DNA of 8,031 nucleotides, from assembly GCA_025455795.1 (NCBI GenBank), contig JALOLW010000172.1:1-8031 (forward strand), given 5' to 3'. Shown here one piece after another: positions 1-5,763 of this stretch. This DNA is from Spirosomataceae bacterium (lineage in GTDB: Bacteria > Bacteroidota > Bacteroidia > Cytophagales > Spirosomataceae). The notes beneath the pieces were generated by a model. It made no database searches. It saw nothing but the letters and a program-made list of their open reading frames with translations, and was not told the DNA's origin. The position numbers and the translations under genes were made by a program. The first letter of the stretch is position 1, and every line of letters starts with the position of its first letter.

Positions 1-1037
1 GGCATGATAGACGACGTACCCGCGTCAATGGCGGCCTTGAACGGCTTGACGTGGTAATCCAACATGCTGCCGGGATAATGCGCGTACTTGCCCCACTCAA
101 AGTGTGAATCTTGGCCGTTTACCTGCGGCCCACCACCAGGGAAGTGCTTGGTAGTGAGGGCAATCGAGCTGGTGTTGAGTTTGGTACCTTGAAAACCCAG
201 CACTATTTCGCGGGTCATATTGGCTACGTGGTCGGCATTCTCGCCAAACGTGCCTTCTACGCGCTGCCAACGCGGTTCGGTGGCCAAGTCGGCCATGTAC
301 ATATAACCTTTGCGAAGCCCCACGGCTGCCCACTCTTTGGCGGCGATTTCGGCAAACTCACGCGTGAGTTTCAAATCGTTCATGGCCGAAAGTCCCAGTT
401 CGCCGGGCCATTTTGAAAACACCGTCGTCCCCACGCTCAACCCGATGGAAGCGTCTATGGTGATGTGATTGCGCGGGTTGGAGGCCACAATGGCAGGAAT
501 ACCCAAGCGCGACGCTTCGCACAAGGCTTGCAGGTTGTTGGACCACTCGGCCATGATTTTGGCCGAGGTATTGGCCCGCAAAATAAAGTGTCGTTGCTGA
601 ATCTGATTGACAGCTTTGGTGGTCCCTGCCGCCGATAAAATGGGCGTAGAAAGCGGTTGGCGCGAGAACATATTGACGTTTTGCACCAAATCCGTTTCGT
701 TGAACTCGCTCGTAATTTCCTCTTTGGGCGCGTTTGGCTGAAACGACCAGTCGCCTTTGAGGCGCGTGGTGCTGATGAGCATAAAACCTACTTTTTCTTC
801 GAGCGTCATCTGCGCTATTAAGTCGTTGATTCTGACTTCTTGGGGCAGTCGCCAATCCTCATATTTGTCGAGTTTACCGTTTTTGTTGAGGTCTTTGAAG
901 CTAAATGCCCCTTTTTTAAGGATTTTGACCGAGCGATTCCCCAAGACGGGTTGCGAAGGTTTTTGGGCCAACAATACCTGCGAAAAACATAAGAAAAGGA
1001 GGCAGCAGCGTTGAAAACTTTTGGTAACAGTAGTCAT
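1..1037 (-). CDS. Glycoside hydrolase family 3 protein, N-terminal part (cut by window edge)
   Basis: Secreted GH3 enzyme; GH3 members are mostly beta-glucosidases or beta-xylosidases that release sugars from beta-linked oligosaccharides, but the substrate here cannot be told. Only 345 codons are present. Residues 1-24 form a signal peptide with a hydrophobic core and LLA-Q end, pointing to export by signal peptidase I. Residues 49-61 (DLNKNGKLDKYED) form an EF-hand-like calcium loop before the barrel. The TIM-barrel domain then shows LGIPAIVAS (178-186), KWPGELGLSA (209-218), the family's PRW-R/E-x-FGEN block (255-267; R256 matches a substrate-binding Arg) and KHFPGGG (297-303; K297 and H298 match the conserved Lys-His pair). 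The catalytic Asp, normally some tens of residues after KHF, and the C-terminal acid/base domain lie outside the window. The start at 1037 is the one that precedes a complete signal peptide. It is transcribed away from the toxin-antitoxin operon; no clear minus-strand promoter was found. Confidence 0.93.
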   Translation of the reverse strand, partial: MTTVTKSFQRCCLLFLCFSQVLLAQKPSQPVLGNRSVKILKKGAFSFKDLNKNGKLDKYEDWRLPQEVRINDLIAQMTLEEKVGFMLISTTRLKGDWSFQPNAPKEEITSEFNETDLVQNVNMFSRQPLSTPILSAAGTTKAVNQIQQRHFILRANTSAKIMAEWSNNLQALCEASRLGIPAIVASNPRNHITIDASIGLSVGTTVFSKWPGELGLSAMNDLKLTREFAEIAAKEWAAVGLRKGYMYMADLATEPRWQRVEGTFGENADHVANMTREIVLGFQGTKLNTSSIALTTKHFPGGGPQVNGQDSHFEWGKYAHYPGSMLDYHVKPFKAAIDAGTSSIM

Positions 1038-1043
1038 GTTTTG

Positions 1044-1058
1044 ATAAAGAGTTCTTAT
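1044..1058. promoter_or_regulatory. Candidate operator: imperfect inverted repeat before the toxin-antitoxin operon
   Basis: ATAAAGA-GT-TCTTAT is an inverted repeat with one unpaired A. It runs into the TA of the -7 box at 1056-1063. Many antitoxins repress their own promoter by binding such sites. The repeat is short and A+T-rich, so it could be chance. Confidence 0.25.
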
Positions 1059-1063
1059 TTTTG
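1056..1063 (+). promoter_or_regulatory. -7 box (TATTTTTG) for the toxin-antitoxin operon
   Basis: TATTTTTG fits the Bacteroidota consensus TAnnTTTG exactly and lies 25 bp before the antitoxin ATG, which would give a leader of about 20 nt. No TTG/TTTG element was found at the usual 19-21 bp upstream, so this is a half-match. The 11-mer TTATTTTTGTA around it recurs at 5646-5656 before the dehydrogenase operon. Confidence 0.45.
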
Positions 1064-1088
1064 TAAAACAACCTAATTATAGTAAGCG

Positions 1089-1418
1089 ATGACATTATCG
1101 TTCAATCAATTTGAGTCATTACTTGCGCAACTATCAGCAACGAAGAAAGCGCAATTGCTCTATTTGATTTCCCAACAGTTGGGAGAAACGTTCCCTGGTA
1201 TTGAAAAAACGCCTCACGTTTGTGGAGGAAGTGCGTGTATTATTCGTACCCGAATTCCTGTTTGGACATTGGTTTCTTTCAAAAAAACAGGAATGAATGA
1301 CCCTGCTTTGTTGGAAGCATATCCCACCCTTCGCAAACAAGATTTGAACAACGCTTGGGCATACTACAAAGCCAATAAAAAAGAAATTGACCAAGACATC
1401 CAAGAAAACGCAGCATAA
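1089..1418 (+). CDS. DUF433 family antitoxin
   Basis: This 109-residue protein is the likely antitoxin of a type II toxin-antitoxin pair. Residues 1-38 are a helical N-terminal part. Residues 43-104 match DUF433 (COG2442), with GGSACIIRTRIPVWTLV (46-62), the acidic segment and YPTL (79-82), then DLNNAWAYYKANKKEID (85-101). The family usually reads ACIRGTRIPVW, so the I-R-T order here is slightly unusual. DUF433 has a helix-turn-helix-like fold, and these proteins are recurrently encoded just before DUF5615 PIN-like toxins, as here. The toxin ATG begins 3 nt after this stop, so the two are co-transcribed and probably translationally coupled. No Shine-Dalgarno is visible, which is normal in Bacteroidota. 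Base composition is visibly more A+T-rich than the flanking GH3 and receptor genes, consistent with horizontal acquisition. Binding of the toxin and autorepression are inferred from the family. Confidence 0.88.
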   Translation: MTLSFNQFESLLAQLSATKKAQLLYLISQQLGETFPGIEKTPHVCGGSACIIRTRIPVWTLVSFKKTGMNDPALLEAYPTLRKQDLNNAWAYYKANKKEIDQDIQENAA

Positions 1419-1421
1419 CCA

Positions 1422-1763
1422 ATGGCGAGTTTTTATGTCAATGAAAATTTTCCGTTGCCTGTTGTAAAATACCTCCGAACATTAGGACACGACGTTTTGA
1501 CTTCTTTGGAAGCTGGCAATGCTAGCCAACGAATTCCAGATGAGGAAGTTTTGGCGTTTTCTATTGCTCAAAATCGGATTTTACTGACCCTAAATCGCCG
1601 AGATTTTATCAAACTTCACAAAGATAACCCTGTTCATGCTGGGATAATTATCTGTACAGAAAACCCTAATTTTGAGTCATTAGCATCCTCAATTCATCAA
1701 GAGATAATTGCCAAACGAGGTTTATTAGAAAATCAGTTGATAAGGGTTTACAGGTCTCTGTGA
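1422..1763 (+). CDS. DUF5615 PIN-like toxin (VapC-type ribonuclease fold) with Asn in place of the first Asp
   Basis: This 113-residue protein is the likely toxin partner of the DUF433 protein. DUF5615 (COG5634) proteins have a PIN-like fold, in which acidic residues hold Mg2+/Mn2+ for RNA cleavage. Visible signatures are FYVNENFPLPVV (4-15), LGHDVLTS (21-28), IPDEEVLAFS (38-47), LLTLNRRDF (54-62), HAGIIICT (72-79) and the C-terminal NQLIRVYR (104-111). The order and length fit the family. Residue 7 is Asn (codon AAT at 1440-1442), whereas the family motif is normally D-E-N-F/L-P; the other acidic residues (E8, D40, E41, E42, D61) remain. Activity may therefore be reduced or altered. The gene ends 4 bp before the 3' end of the convergent DUF4249 gene. 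The family assignment is firm; RNase activity is inferred. Confidence 0.87.
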   Translation: MASFYVNENFPLPVVKYLRTLGHDVLTSLEAGNASQRIPDEEVLAFSIAQNRILLTLNRRDFIKLHKDNPVHAGIIICTENPNFESLASSIHQEIIAKRGLLENQLIRVYRSL

Positions 1764-1767
1764 CGAT

Positions 1768-2793
1768 TTACCAGCCTGGTGGCGGGAAGATGTCGTAAAG
1801 CGAGTATTGATAAGCCGCCATGCAGTCGCCTTCTTGAACAAAAAGACTGTTGGGCATGAGCTTGCCGACCAACGTATCTCCCGGAATCACCAATCTTTTT
1901 TTAGAGACGGAAGCCACCTCAAAATACCCTAATGCCAATTCGGTCGGGTTGGCTTTGTTGGTGATGTTGCCCACGACGGGCGCGGGGATGGGGTCGAAGA
2001 TAGTGCCAGTGCGCTGGAGTTGTTCTTGGTAGCGTCGCCAAAACTGGAAAGTATTGCGCGAAATATTGTATTGTGTCACTTCTACGTGGTGCTTGCCATA
2101 ATAATAAAACGGCGACAAAAACACCAACCGTCCTTTGAGGGTGCTACCGTCCACCCCCGCATCCGAAAACATATTGACGGCGTTGTCGTCTTTACGTACC
2201 CAGCACACATCACAGCAGACTCCCGTAAAACTCACCCGCACGCCCGTAGATTTGCGTTTGTGTACTCCCCAAGCGGTCCAACGGTAGTAGTTTTGGGTGC
2301 TTTTGGGGTCTTGCACATCCACAAAAACTTTGTAGCCAGGTTCGGTTACTTTGCCTTCGGTGATAGGACCTTGAAACTGAGCGCGCACGTTTTGGATAGG
2401 CACCGATGCGGGCATAGTTTCTGGTACAGATTCAAATACGCGCCCGTCGGGGAGGATGATGGAGAGTGTATAAGTGTTGGCAGGTTGCCCACGAAACTTC
2501 AAATCACTCGGTAAATAGTACCCCGGCTGCGTAGGCGACGACCGAAAAACGACGGCTTTGCCAGTATTGTCGGTGATTCGGACCAATGCTCCCTGTACGG
2601 GCTTGTAAGTACTGGCAGTGCCAAACTGCGTCGTAACTGAAAGTCGCAGCGTAGGCGTAACGTCCTCGTCGGTGAGGCGAGCTTCTACCACCAGTTGCTC
2701 CGTGAGTTGTTGAATCGGTACGTTGTACTCGTCCAAACACGACATCAACGAAAATACCAGAAAACTGACTATAAAAATGCGTCTAAACATCAT
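1768..2793 (-). CDS. DUF4249 outer-membrane lipoprotein
   Basis: This 341-residue lipoprotein belongs to DUF4249, a Bacteroidota family usually encoded beside a TonB-dependent receptor and thought to act as a surface partner in substrate capture, by analogy with SusD; its biochemical role is unknown. Residues 1-18 are a signal peptide ending in a lipobox-like LMS-C (Cys19). The following LDEYN carries acidic residues at +3/+4 from Cys, which resembles the Bacteroidota surface-export signal. The family pattern follows: LVVEARLTDED (34-44), a beta-sandwich-like region with a PDGRVFES segment (115-122), NYYRWTAWG (168-176), a Cys cluster C193/C194/C197, and the conserved C-terminal block GNITNKANPTELALGYFEV (275-293). 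Cys324 near the C-terminus may pair with the cluster. Translation can begin at either of two adjacent ATGs (2793 or 2790). It lies 298 bp downstream of the receptor gene on the same strand and has no consensus promoter of its own, so co-transcription is likely. Confidence 0.87.
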   Translation of the reverse strand: MMFRRIFIVSFLVFSLMSCLDEYNVPIQQLTEQLVVEARLTDEDVTPTLRLSVTTQFGTASTYKPVQGALVRITDNTGKAVVFRSSPTQPGYYLPSDLKFRGQPANTYTLSIILPDGRVFESVPETMPASVPIQNVRAQFQGPITEGKVTEPGYKVFVDVQDPKSTQNYYRWTAWGVHKRKSTGVRVSFTGVCCDVCWVRKDDNAVNMFSDAGVDGSTLKGRLVFLSPFYYYGKHHVEVTQYNISRNTFQFWRRYQEQLQRTGTIFDPIPAPVVGNITNKANPTELALGYFEVASVSKKRLVIPGDTLVGKLMPNSLFVQEGDCMAAYQYSLYDIFPPPGW

Positions 2794-2834
2794 TAAATAC
2801 CGTGATTTATAAATTTTGTTCTATTATTAATTTT

Positions 2835-2899
2835 ACCGCCAAGACGCAAGGACGCTAAGAATGAATGTAAAAAACATAGCGTCTTTGCGCCTTTGCGGT
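2835..2899. repeat. 65-bp inverted repeat with arms of tandem 8-bp units
   Basis: Arms 2835-2859 and 2875-2899 match at 21 of 25 positions as reverse complements, with a 15-nt A-rich loop (2860-2874). Read as the complement of the right arm, the unit is CGCAAAGG-CGCAAAGA-CGCTATG, so each arm is about three degenerate copies of CGCAAAGR. Short intergenic repeats built on this CGCAAAG theme occur in several bacterial genomes, so this is probably a dispersed REP-like element rather than a local operator. It begins 41 bp before the DUF4249 start codon and would form a strong hairpin in a receptor-lipoprotein transcript. It has no T-tract and is not a typical intrinsic terminator. Confidence 0.8.
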
Positions 2900-2929
2900 T
2901 CAAAATGCATGAAATAACTTGCAAAACAC

Positions 2930-3078
2930 TGTATTAAAGTGTATTAAGAAAATAGTATTGTGTATTGAGAATTAAATAATACGCTCATTTTCAGTGCTTT
3001 ACTTTTGTGTTTTTCGTCTCAATACTATAAACTAAATACGCTGTACTACTTAAAGTGTATTGAGTAGTGTGTATTGAG
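2930..3078. repeat. Cluster of GTGTATTRAG iterations between receptor and lipoprotein genes
   Basis: GTGTATTAAG occurs at 2939-2948 and GTGTATTGAG at 2960-2969, 3055-3064 and 3069-3078. A related CTGTATTAAAG lies at 2930-2940, and an inverted core CTCAATAC at 3018-3025. Start-to-start spacings are 21 bp for the first pair and 14 bp for the last pair. AATACGCT also recurs at 2978-2985 and 3035-3042. No ORF of note lies here. Iterated sites like these can be protein-binding sites, degenerate repeat debris or RNA structure; the sequence does not decide. Confidence 0.6.
3045..3068 (-). other. Hairpin just downstream of the TonB receptor gene
   Basis: ACTACTTAA (3045-3053) and TTGAGTAGT (3060-3068) pair over 9 positions with one wobble or mismatch and a 6-nt loop. 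It begins 23 nt past the receptor stop codon. No U-run follows on the minus strand, so it is more likely an RNA 3'-end stabiliser or partial attenuator than a strong terminator. It reuses part of the GTGTATTGAG repeat. Confidence 0.4.
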
Positions 3079-3091
3079 CTATTTGGACAAG

Positions 3092-5476
3092 TTACCAGTA
3101 TTTTGTCAAAGTGACAGAAGGAATAACCGTGCCAAGCACGGCCAACCGATACGAGCGAGGCGCACCGAGATATTGCCTAAAAAATATTGAATAGGGGTTT
3201 TTGCGGGCGTAAAGGTTGAAAAAAGAAATATTCAAGACCGAGTATTTTTTCTGCTCTTTGGTGCGGCGACTATCATACGACAGCGACAAATCCAAGCGGT
3301 GGTAGTCGGGTAGGCGGCTCGCAAAGCGCGTGGAGTAGTTGAAAATGAGGTTGTCGTTGAACACATACTGGCCATCGGGGTAGGTGAGGGGGCGGCCTGT
3401 TTGGTACATAAAATTGGTCGAGCCCGTCCAGCCGCTTCCCAAATACCACTGTGCCGATACGTTGAGATTGTGGGGCTTATCAAAAATAGACGGATAAAAC
3501 TGTCCTTGGTTGATTTGTTCGATGGCAAACTCGCTACGCGCCGCCACCAACGACCGCGACCACGTATAATTGACAAAGCCCGTCAAGCGGCCTTTGGTCT
3601 TTTGGAGGCTTACTTCCACGCCGTAAGACTGCCCAATGGCGGGCAAAAGCTCCGTTTCCAAGTGTTCATTGAGCAGCAGTGAGGCACCGTCTTTGTACTC
3701 TATCAACTGCGTCATTTCTTTGTAAAAACCTTCCACGCTCGTGATGAAGGTATTGTCTTGGAGGTTTTGATAATACCCCAACGACACCTGATGCGCCTGC
3801 TGCGGTGGCGCGTAGCGATTGGCCAACTTCCAGTAGTCCACGGGCGAAATCGCCGTGGTATTGGTAATCAAGTGCATGTATTGGCGCGTGCGGTTGTAGC
3901 CAAGTTTGACGGATTTGTTGTCGGCCAACTCTACTTTGAGCAAAGCCCGTGGTTCAAAGCCTCCGTTGTTAAAATTGACCTCATTTCTGCCAAATTGCAG
4001 CGTATCGGCGATACTTTCAACGGCGAGGGGTTGGTTGGGTTGATACGTCAAAACCCTGCCGCCGACGTTTTGAAACATCGAATATCGCGCACCTACTTGG
4101 AGCGATACGCGCTTGCTGATGTCCCAGTCGTAGCTCAGATAAACGGCAGACTCGCGTCCGTACTCGTCGGCCAACTGCCGCTCATTGATGGCCGAACCTG
4201 TGGCCGTAGGTCGTACTGTGCCGGGCGAAAACCGATAAAAGATGACGTTGCCTCCTGCTTCAAAGCGGTGCTTGTCGGTGAGTTGGTACAACAAATCGGT
4301 ACGCAACTCGTGGTGTCTGATGCGGGCGTTGAGTTGGTATTCAAAACCTTCCGTGAGTCCTTTGACCCCGTAGGTGTAATGACTCAAAATGCCTTTGGTG
4401 GTGATAGATAGCTTCGAGCCTAACTGCGCTCCCCACTGCGCCGTCGCTACCCGTGACCGCCAAAAATACGACGTATCTTCGGGGAACTTAAACGCATCGC
4501 CACTTTGGTAAGCCGTGATTGTGAGAGAGTTGCGGGTGTTGAGGCGGTATTGGAGTGAGCCATTGAAATCATAAAAAGAAGCCTTGCTTCCTTCAAATCG
4601 TTTAGGGAAAGCATTAATCATCCAGTTGGGATACGCGCCACGGCCTGCGAGCATGAGCGAGCCTTTTTTGTTGGCAAAGGGTCGTTCGATGAGCGCGTTG
4701 CTGCTGATAGGTCCCACGGCTACGGCGGTGCGTTTTTCTTCGCGGCCTGTTTTGGTCGTCATGTTGAGCAGCGACGAAAGCCGCCCTCCGTACCGCGCTG
4801 GAATACCACTTTTGTAGAGCGTGGCACTCTGTACCGCCTCGGCGTTGATGCTCGTAAACAGCCCCAACAAGTGCGAAGTGTTGAAAATCGGGGCGTCGTC
4901 GAGCAGGACCAAATTTTGGTCAGTTCGCCCGCCGCGCACGCTGAACCCGCCCGCGCCTTCGCCTACGTTGGTCACGCCCGGCTGCAAGGTAAGTGCGCGG
5001 ATGATGTCGCTTTCTCCAAACACAATCGGTGTCGTTTTGAGCGACTGCATGTTGATTTTGATGGTACTCATTTCCACCGACTTAACGTTACTTTCGGCCT
5101 TTTGAGTCCGAATTTCTACGTCGTCGAGTTGGTTGATTTTCTCCGAAAGTTCAAAGTCAATTTCCACACTTCGGCGCAGGTTGAGGTAGCGCGACTTGGT
5201 AGCGTACCCCACCGCCGACACTTCAAGAACGTACTCGCCGTTGGGGAGTTGGAGGCGGTATTGGCCGAGTGAGTCGGAATTGGTGCCGCCAAAATCGGTG
5301 CGGTTGTAGGTATAGTCGCCGTTGGCTACGACCTTGACCAGTCGTTTGACTTGAACCGTGGCGGCAAGTAAGGGCTTTTGAGAAGTATTGTCTTGGATTC
5401 TGCCCGTAACCGCGTTTTTTTGGGCCATTGAGACGCAGTAAGTGAGCAGAAAAGTGGCTGTAAAAATGAATTTCAT
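3092..5476 (-). CDS. TonB-dependent outer-membrane receptor with CarboxypepD_reg-like domain
   Basis: An outer-membrane beta-barrel that imports a ligand using TonB-ExbBD energy; the substrate is unknown. From the ATG at 5476 it has 794 residues. Residues 1-18 are a signal peptide (MKFIFTATFLL...SMA, then Q). A carboxypeptidase-regulatory-like domain covers about 22-112 (VTGRIQDN through IDFELSE). The plug domain, about 145-245, carries LQPGVTN, GGFSVRGGRTDQN and LLDDAPIFN, followed by ARYGGRLSSLLN. The remainder is the 22-strand barrel, ending in a C-terminal Trp. There is no STN domain, so sigma/anti-sigma signalling is not indicated, and the length is well below that of SusC proteins. An upstream in-frame ATG at 5518 would add 14 polar residues before the signal peptide and coincides with the predicted transcription start, so 5476 is preferred. 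The DUF4249 lipoprotein gene follows on the same strand, a recurrent pairing in Bacteroidota. Confidence 0.92.
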   Translation of the reverse strand: MKFIFTATFLLTYCVSMAQKNAVTGRIQDNTSQKPLLAATVQVKRLVKVVANGDYTYNRTDFGGTNSDSLGQYRLQLPNGEYVLEVSAVGYATKSRYLNLRRSVEIDFELSEKINQLDDVEIRTQKAESNVKSVEMSTIKINMQSLKTTPIVFGESDIIRALTLQPGVTNVGEGAGGFSVRGGRTDQNLVLLDDAPIFNTSHLLGLFTSINAEAVQSATLYKSGIPARYGGRLSSLLNMTTKTGREEKRTAVAVGPISSNALIERPFANKKGSLMLAGRGAYPNWMINAFPKRFEGSKASFYDFNGSLQYRLNTRNSLTITAYQSGDAFKFPEDTSYFWRSRVATAQWGAQLGSKLSITTKGILSHYTYGVKGLTEGFEYQLNARIRHHELRTDLLYQLTDKHRFEAGGNVIFYRFSPGTVRPTATGSAINERQLADEYGRESAVYLSYDWDISKRVSLQVGARYSMFQNVGGRVLTYQPNQPLAVESIADTLQFGRNEVNFNNGGFEPRALLKVELADNKSVKLGYNRTRQYMHLITNTTAISPVDYWKLANRYAPPQQAHQVSLGYYQNLQDNTFITSVEGFYKEMTQLIEYKDGASLLLNEHLETELLPAIGQSYGVEVSLQKTKGRLTGFVNYTWSRSLVAARSEFAIEQINQGQFYPSIFDKPHNLNVSAQWYLGSGWTGSTNFMYQTGRPLTYPDGQYVFNDNLIFNYSTRFASRLPDYHRLDLSLSYDSRRTKEQKKYSVLNISFFNLYARKNPYSIFFRQYLGAPRSYRLAVLGTVIPSVTLTKYW

Positions 5477-5522
5477 TCTCTGGTTAGGTGAATCTTTGGC
5501 TGTGTTTTGGGCGTTCAAGCTA

Positions 5523-5554
5523 CAAAGTTAGCATTTCGTTTGATTTCCCCAAAA
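5523..5554 (-). promoter_or_regulatory. Bacteroidota-type promoter of the TonB receptor gene
   Basis: On the minus strand TTTTG (5554-5550), a 19-bp spacer and TAACTTTG (5530-5523) match the Bacteroidota primary-sigma consensus TTG/TTTG-N19-TAnnTTTG. Transcription would begin near 5516-5518, giving a leader of about 40 nt before the ATG at 5476. This is the best promoter in the window. Confidence 0.72.
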
Positions 5555-5566
5555 CACAAAACAACG

Positions 5567-5578
5567 GGTATTTTTACC
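5567..5578. promoter_or_regulatory. Short palindrome GGTATTTTTACC upstream of the receptor promoter
   Basis: GGTA-TTTT-TACC lies 12 bp upstream of the receptor TTTTG element, in the divergent gap between the receptor and dehydrogenase genes. The position would suit an activator site, but the 4-bp arms are too short to exclude chance. Confidence 0.2.
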
Positions 5579-5626
5579 TCTATACTCTACTTTTACAGTC
5601 AAAACATCCCAATTTCACCAATCAAG

Positions 5627-5634
5627 ACCGCGGT
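5627..5634. promoter_or_regulatory. Perfect 8-bp palindrome ACCGCGGT before the dehydrogenase -7 box
   Basis: ACCGCGGT ends 12 bp before the -7 box at 5647 and therefore covers the zone where a -33 element would sit. A G+C-only core in an A+T-rich intergenic stretch stands out and would suit a repressor or activator site for the sugar-acid dehydrogenase operon. No factor can be named. Confidence 0.3.
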
Positions 5635-5646
5635 AGTATTCACAGT

Positions 5647-5654
5647 TATTTTTG
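5647..5654 (+). promoter_or_regulatory. -7 box (TATTTTTG) for the dehydrogenase operon
   Basis: This exactly matches TAnnTTTG and lies 109 bp before the ATG at 5764, implying a leader of roughly 100 nt. No TTG element sits at the expected spacing upstream; the palindrome at 5627-5634 is there instead, which would fit an activator-dependent promoter. It shares the 11-mer TTATTTTTGTA with the toxin-antitoxin promoter. Confidence 0.42.
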
Positions 5655-5763
5655 TACTCGTGACCAACCACAACAGATTGACCAAAAAAGGTACATTACG
5701 CAAGAAACGCTGCAACGGATTGGAGAAAGAGGCAGGCATATTTTAGACGTTTAAAACAAAAGA

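Noticed and set aside
358..855. 165-codon minus-strand open frame overlapping the GH3 gene
   Set aside because: It is an out-of-frame shadow; the true frame gives a continuous GH3 protein with signal peptide and conserved motifs.
1076..1104. Sigma-70-like TTGAAC-N18-TATAAT on the minus strand before the GH3 gene
   Set aside because: The -10 is a perfect E. coli hexamer and the spacing is close, but Bacteroidota primary sigma factors use a different -7 box, and the -35 matches at only 4 of 6 positions.
3000..3007. Plus-strand TACTTTTG matching TAnnTTTG between receptor and lipoprotein genes
   Set aside because: No TTG element lies at proper spacing, and no plus-strand gene follows; a chance match is likely in A+T-rich DNA, though an antisense RNA cannot be excluded.
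2930..3078. CRISPR array
   Set aside because: The repeated units are only 10 bp, spacings are irregular (14 to 95 bp) and one copy is inverted, so it lacks array structure.
3758..4411. 217-codon plus-strand open frame within the receptor gene
   Set aside because: It is antisense to the beta-barrel coding sequence, with no family resemblance or promoter; long antisense frames are expected in this codon usage.
5488..5754. Plus-strand open frames spanning the divergent gap before the dehydrogenase (79 and 88 codons)
   Set aside because: They begin inside the antisense of the receptor signal peptide, cross both predicted promoters and resemble no family I know. The end of one frame (ITQETLQRIGERGRHILDV) looks protein-like but has no start codon of its own after the -7 box.
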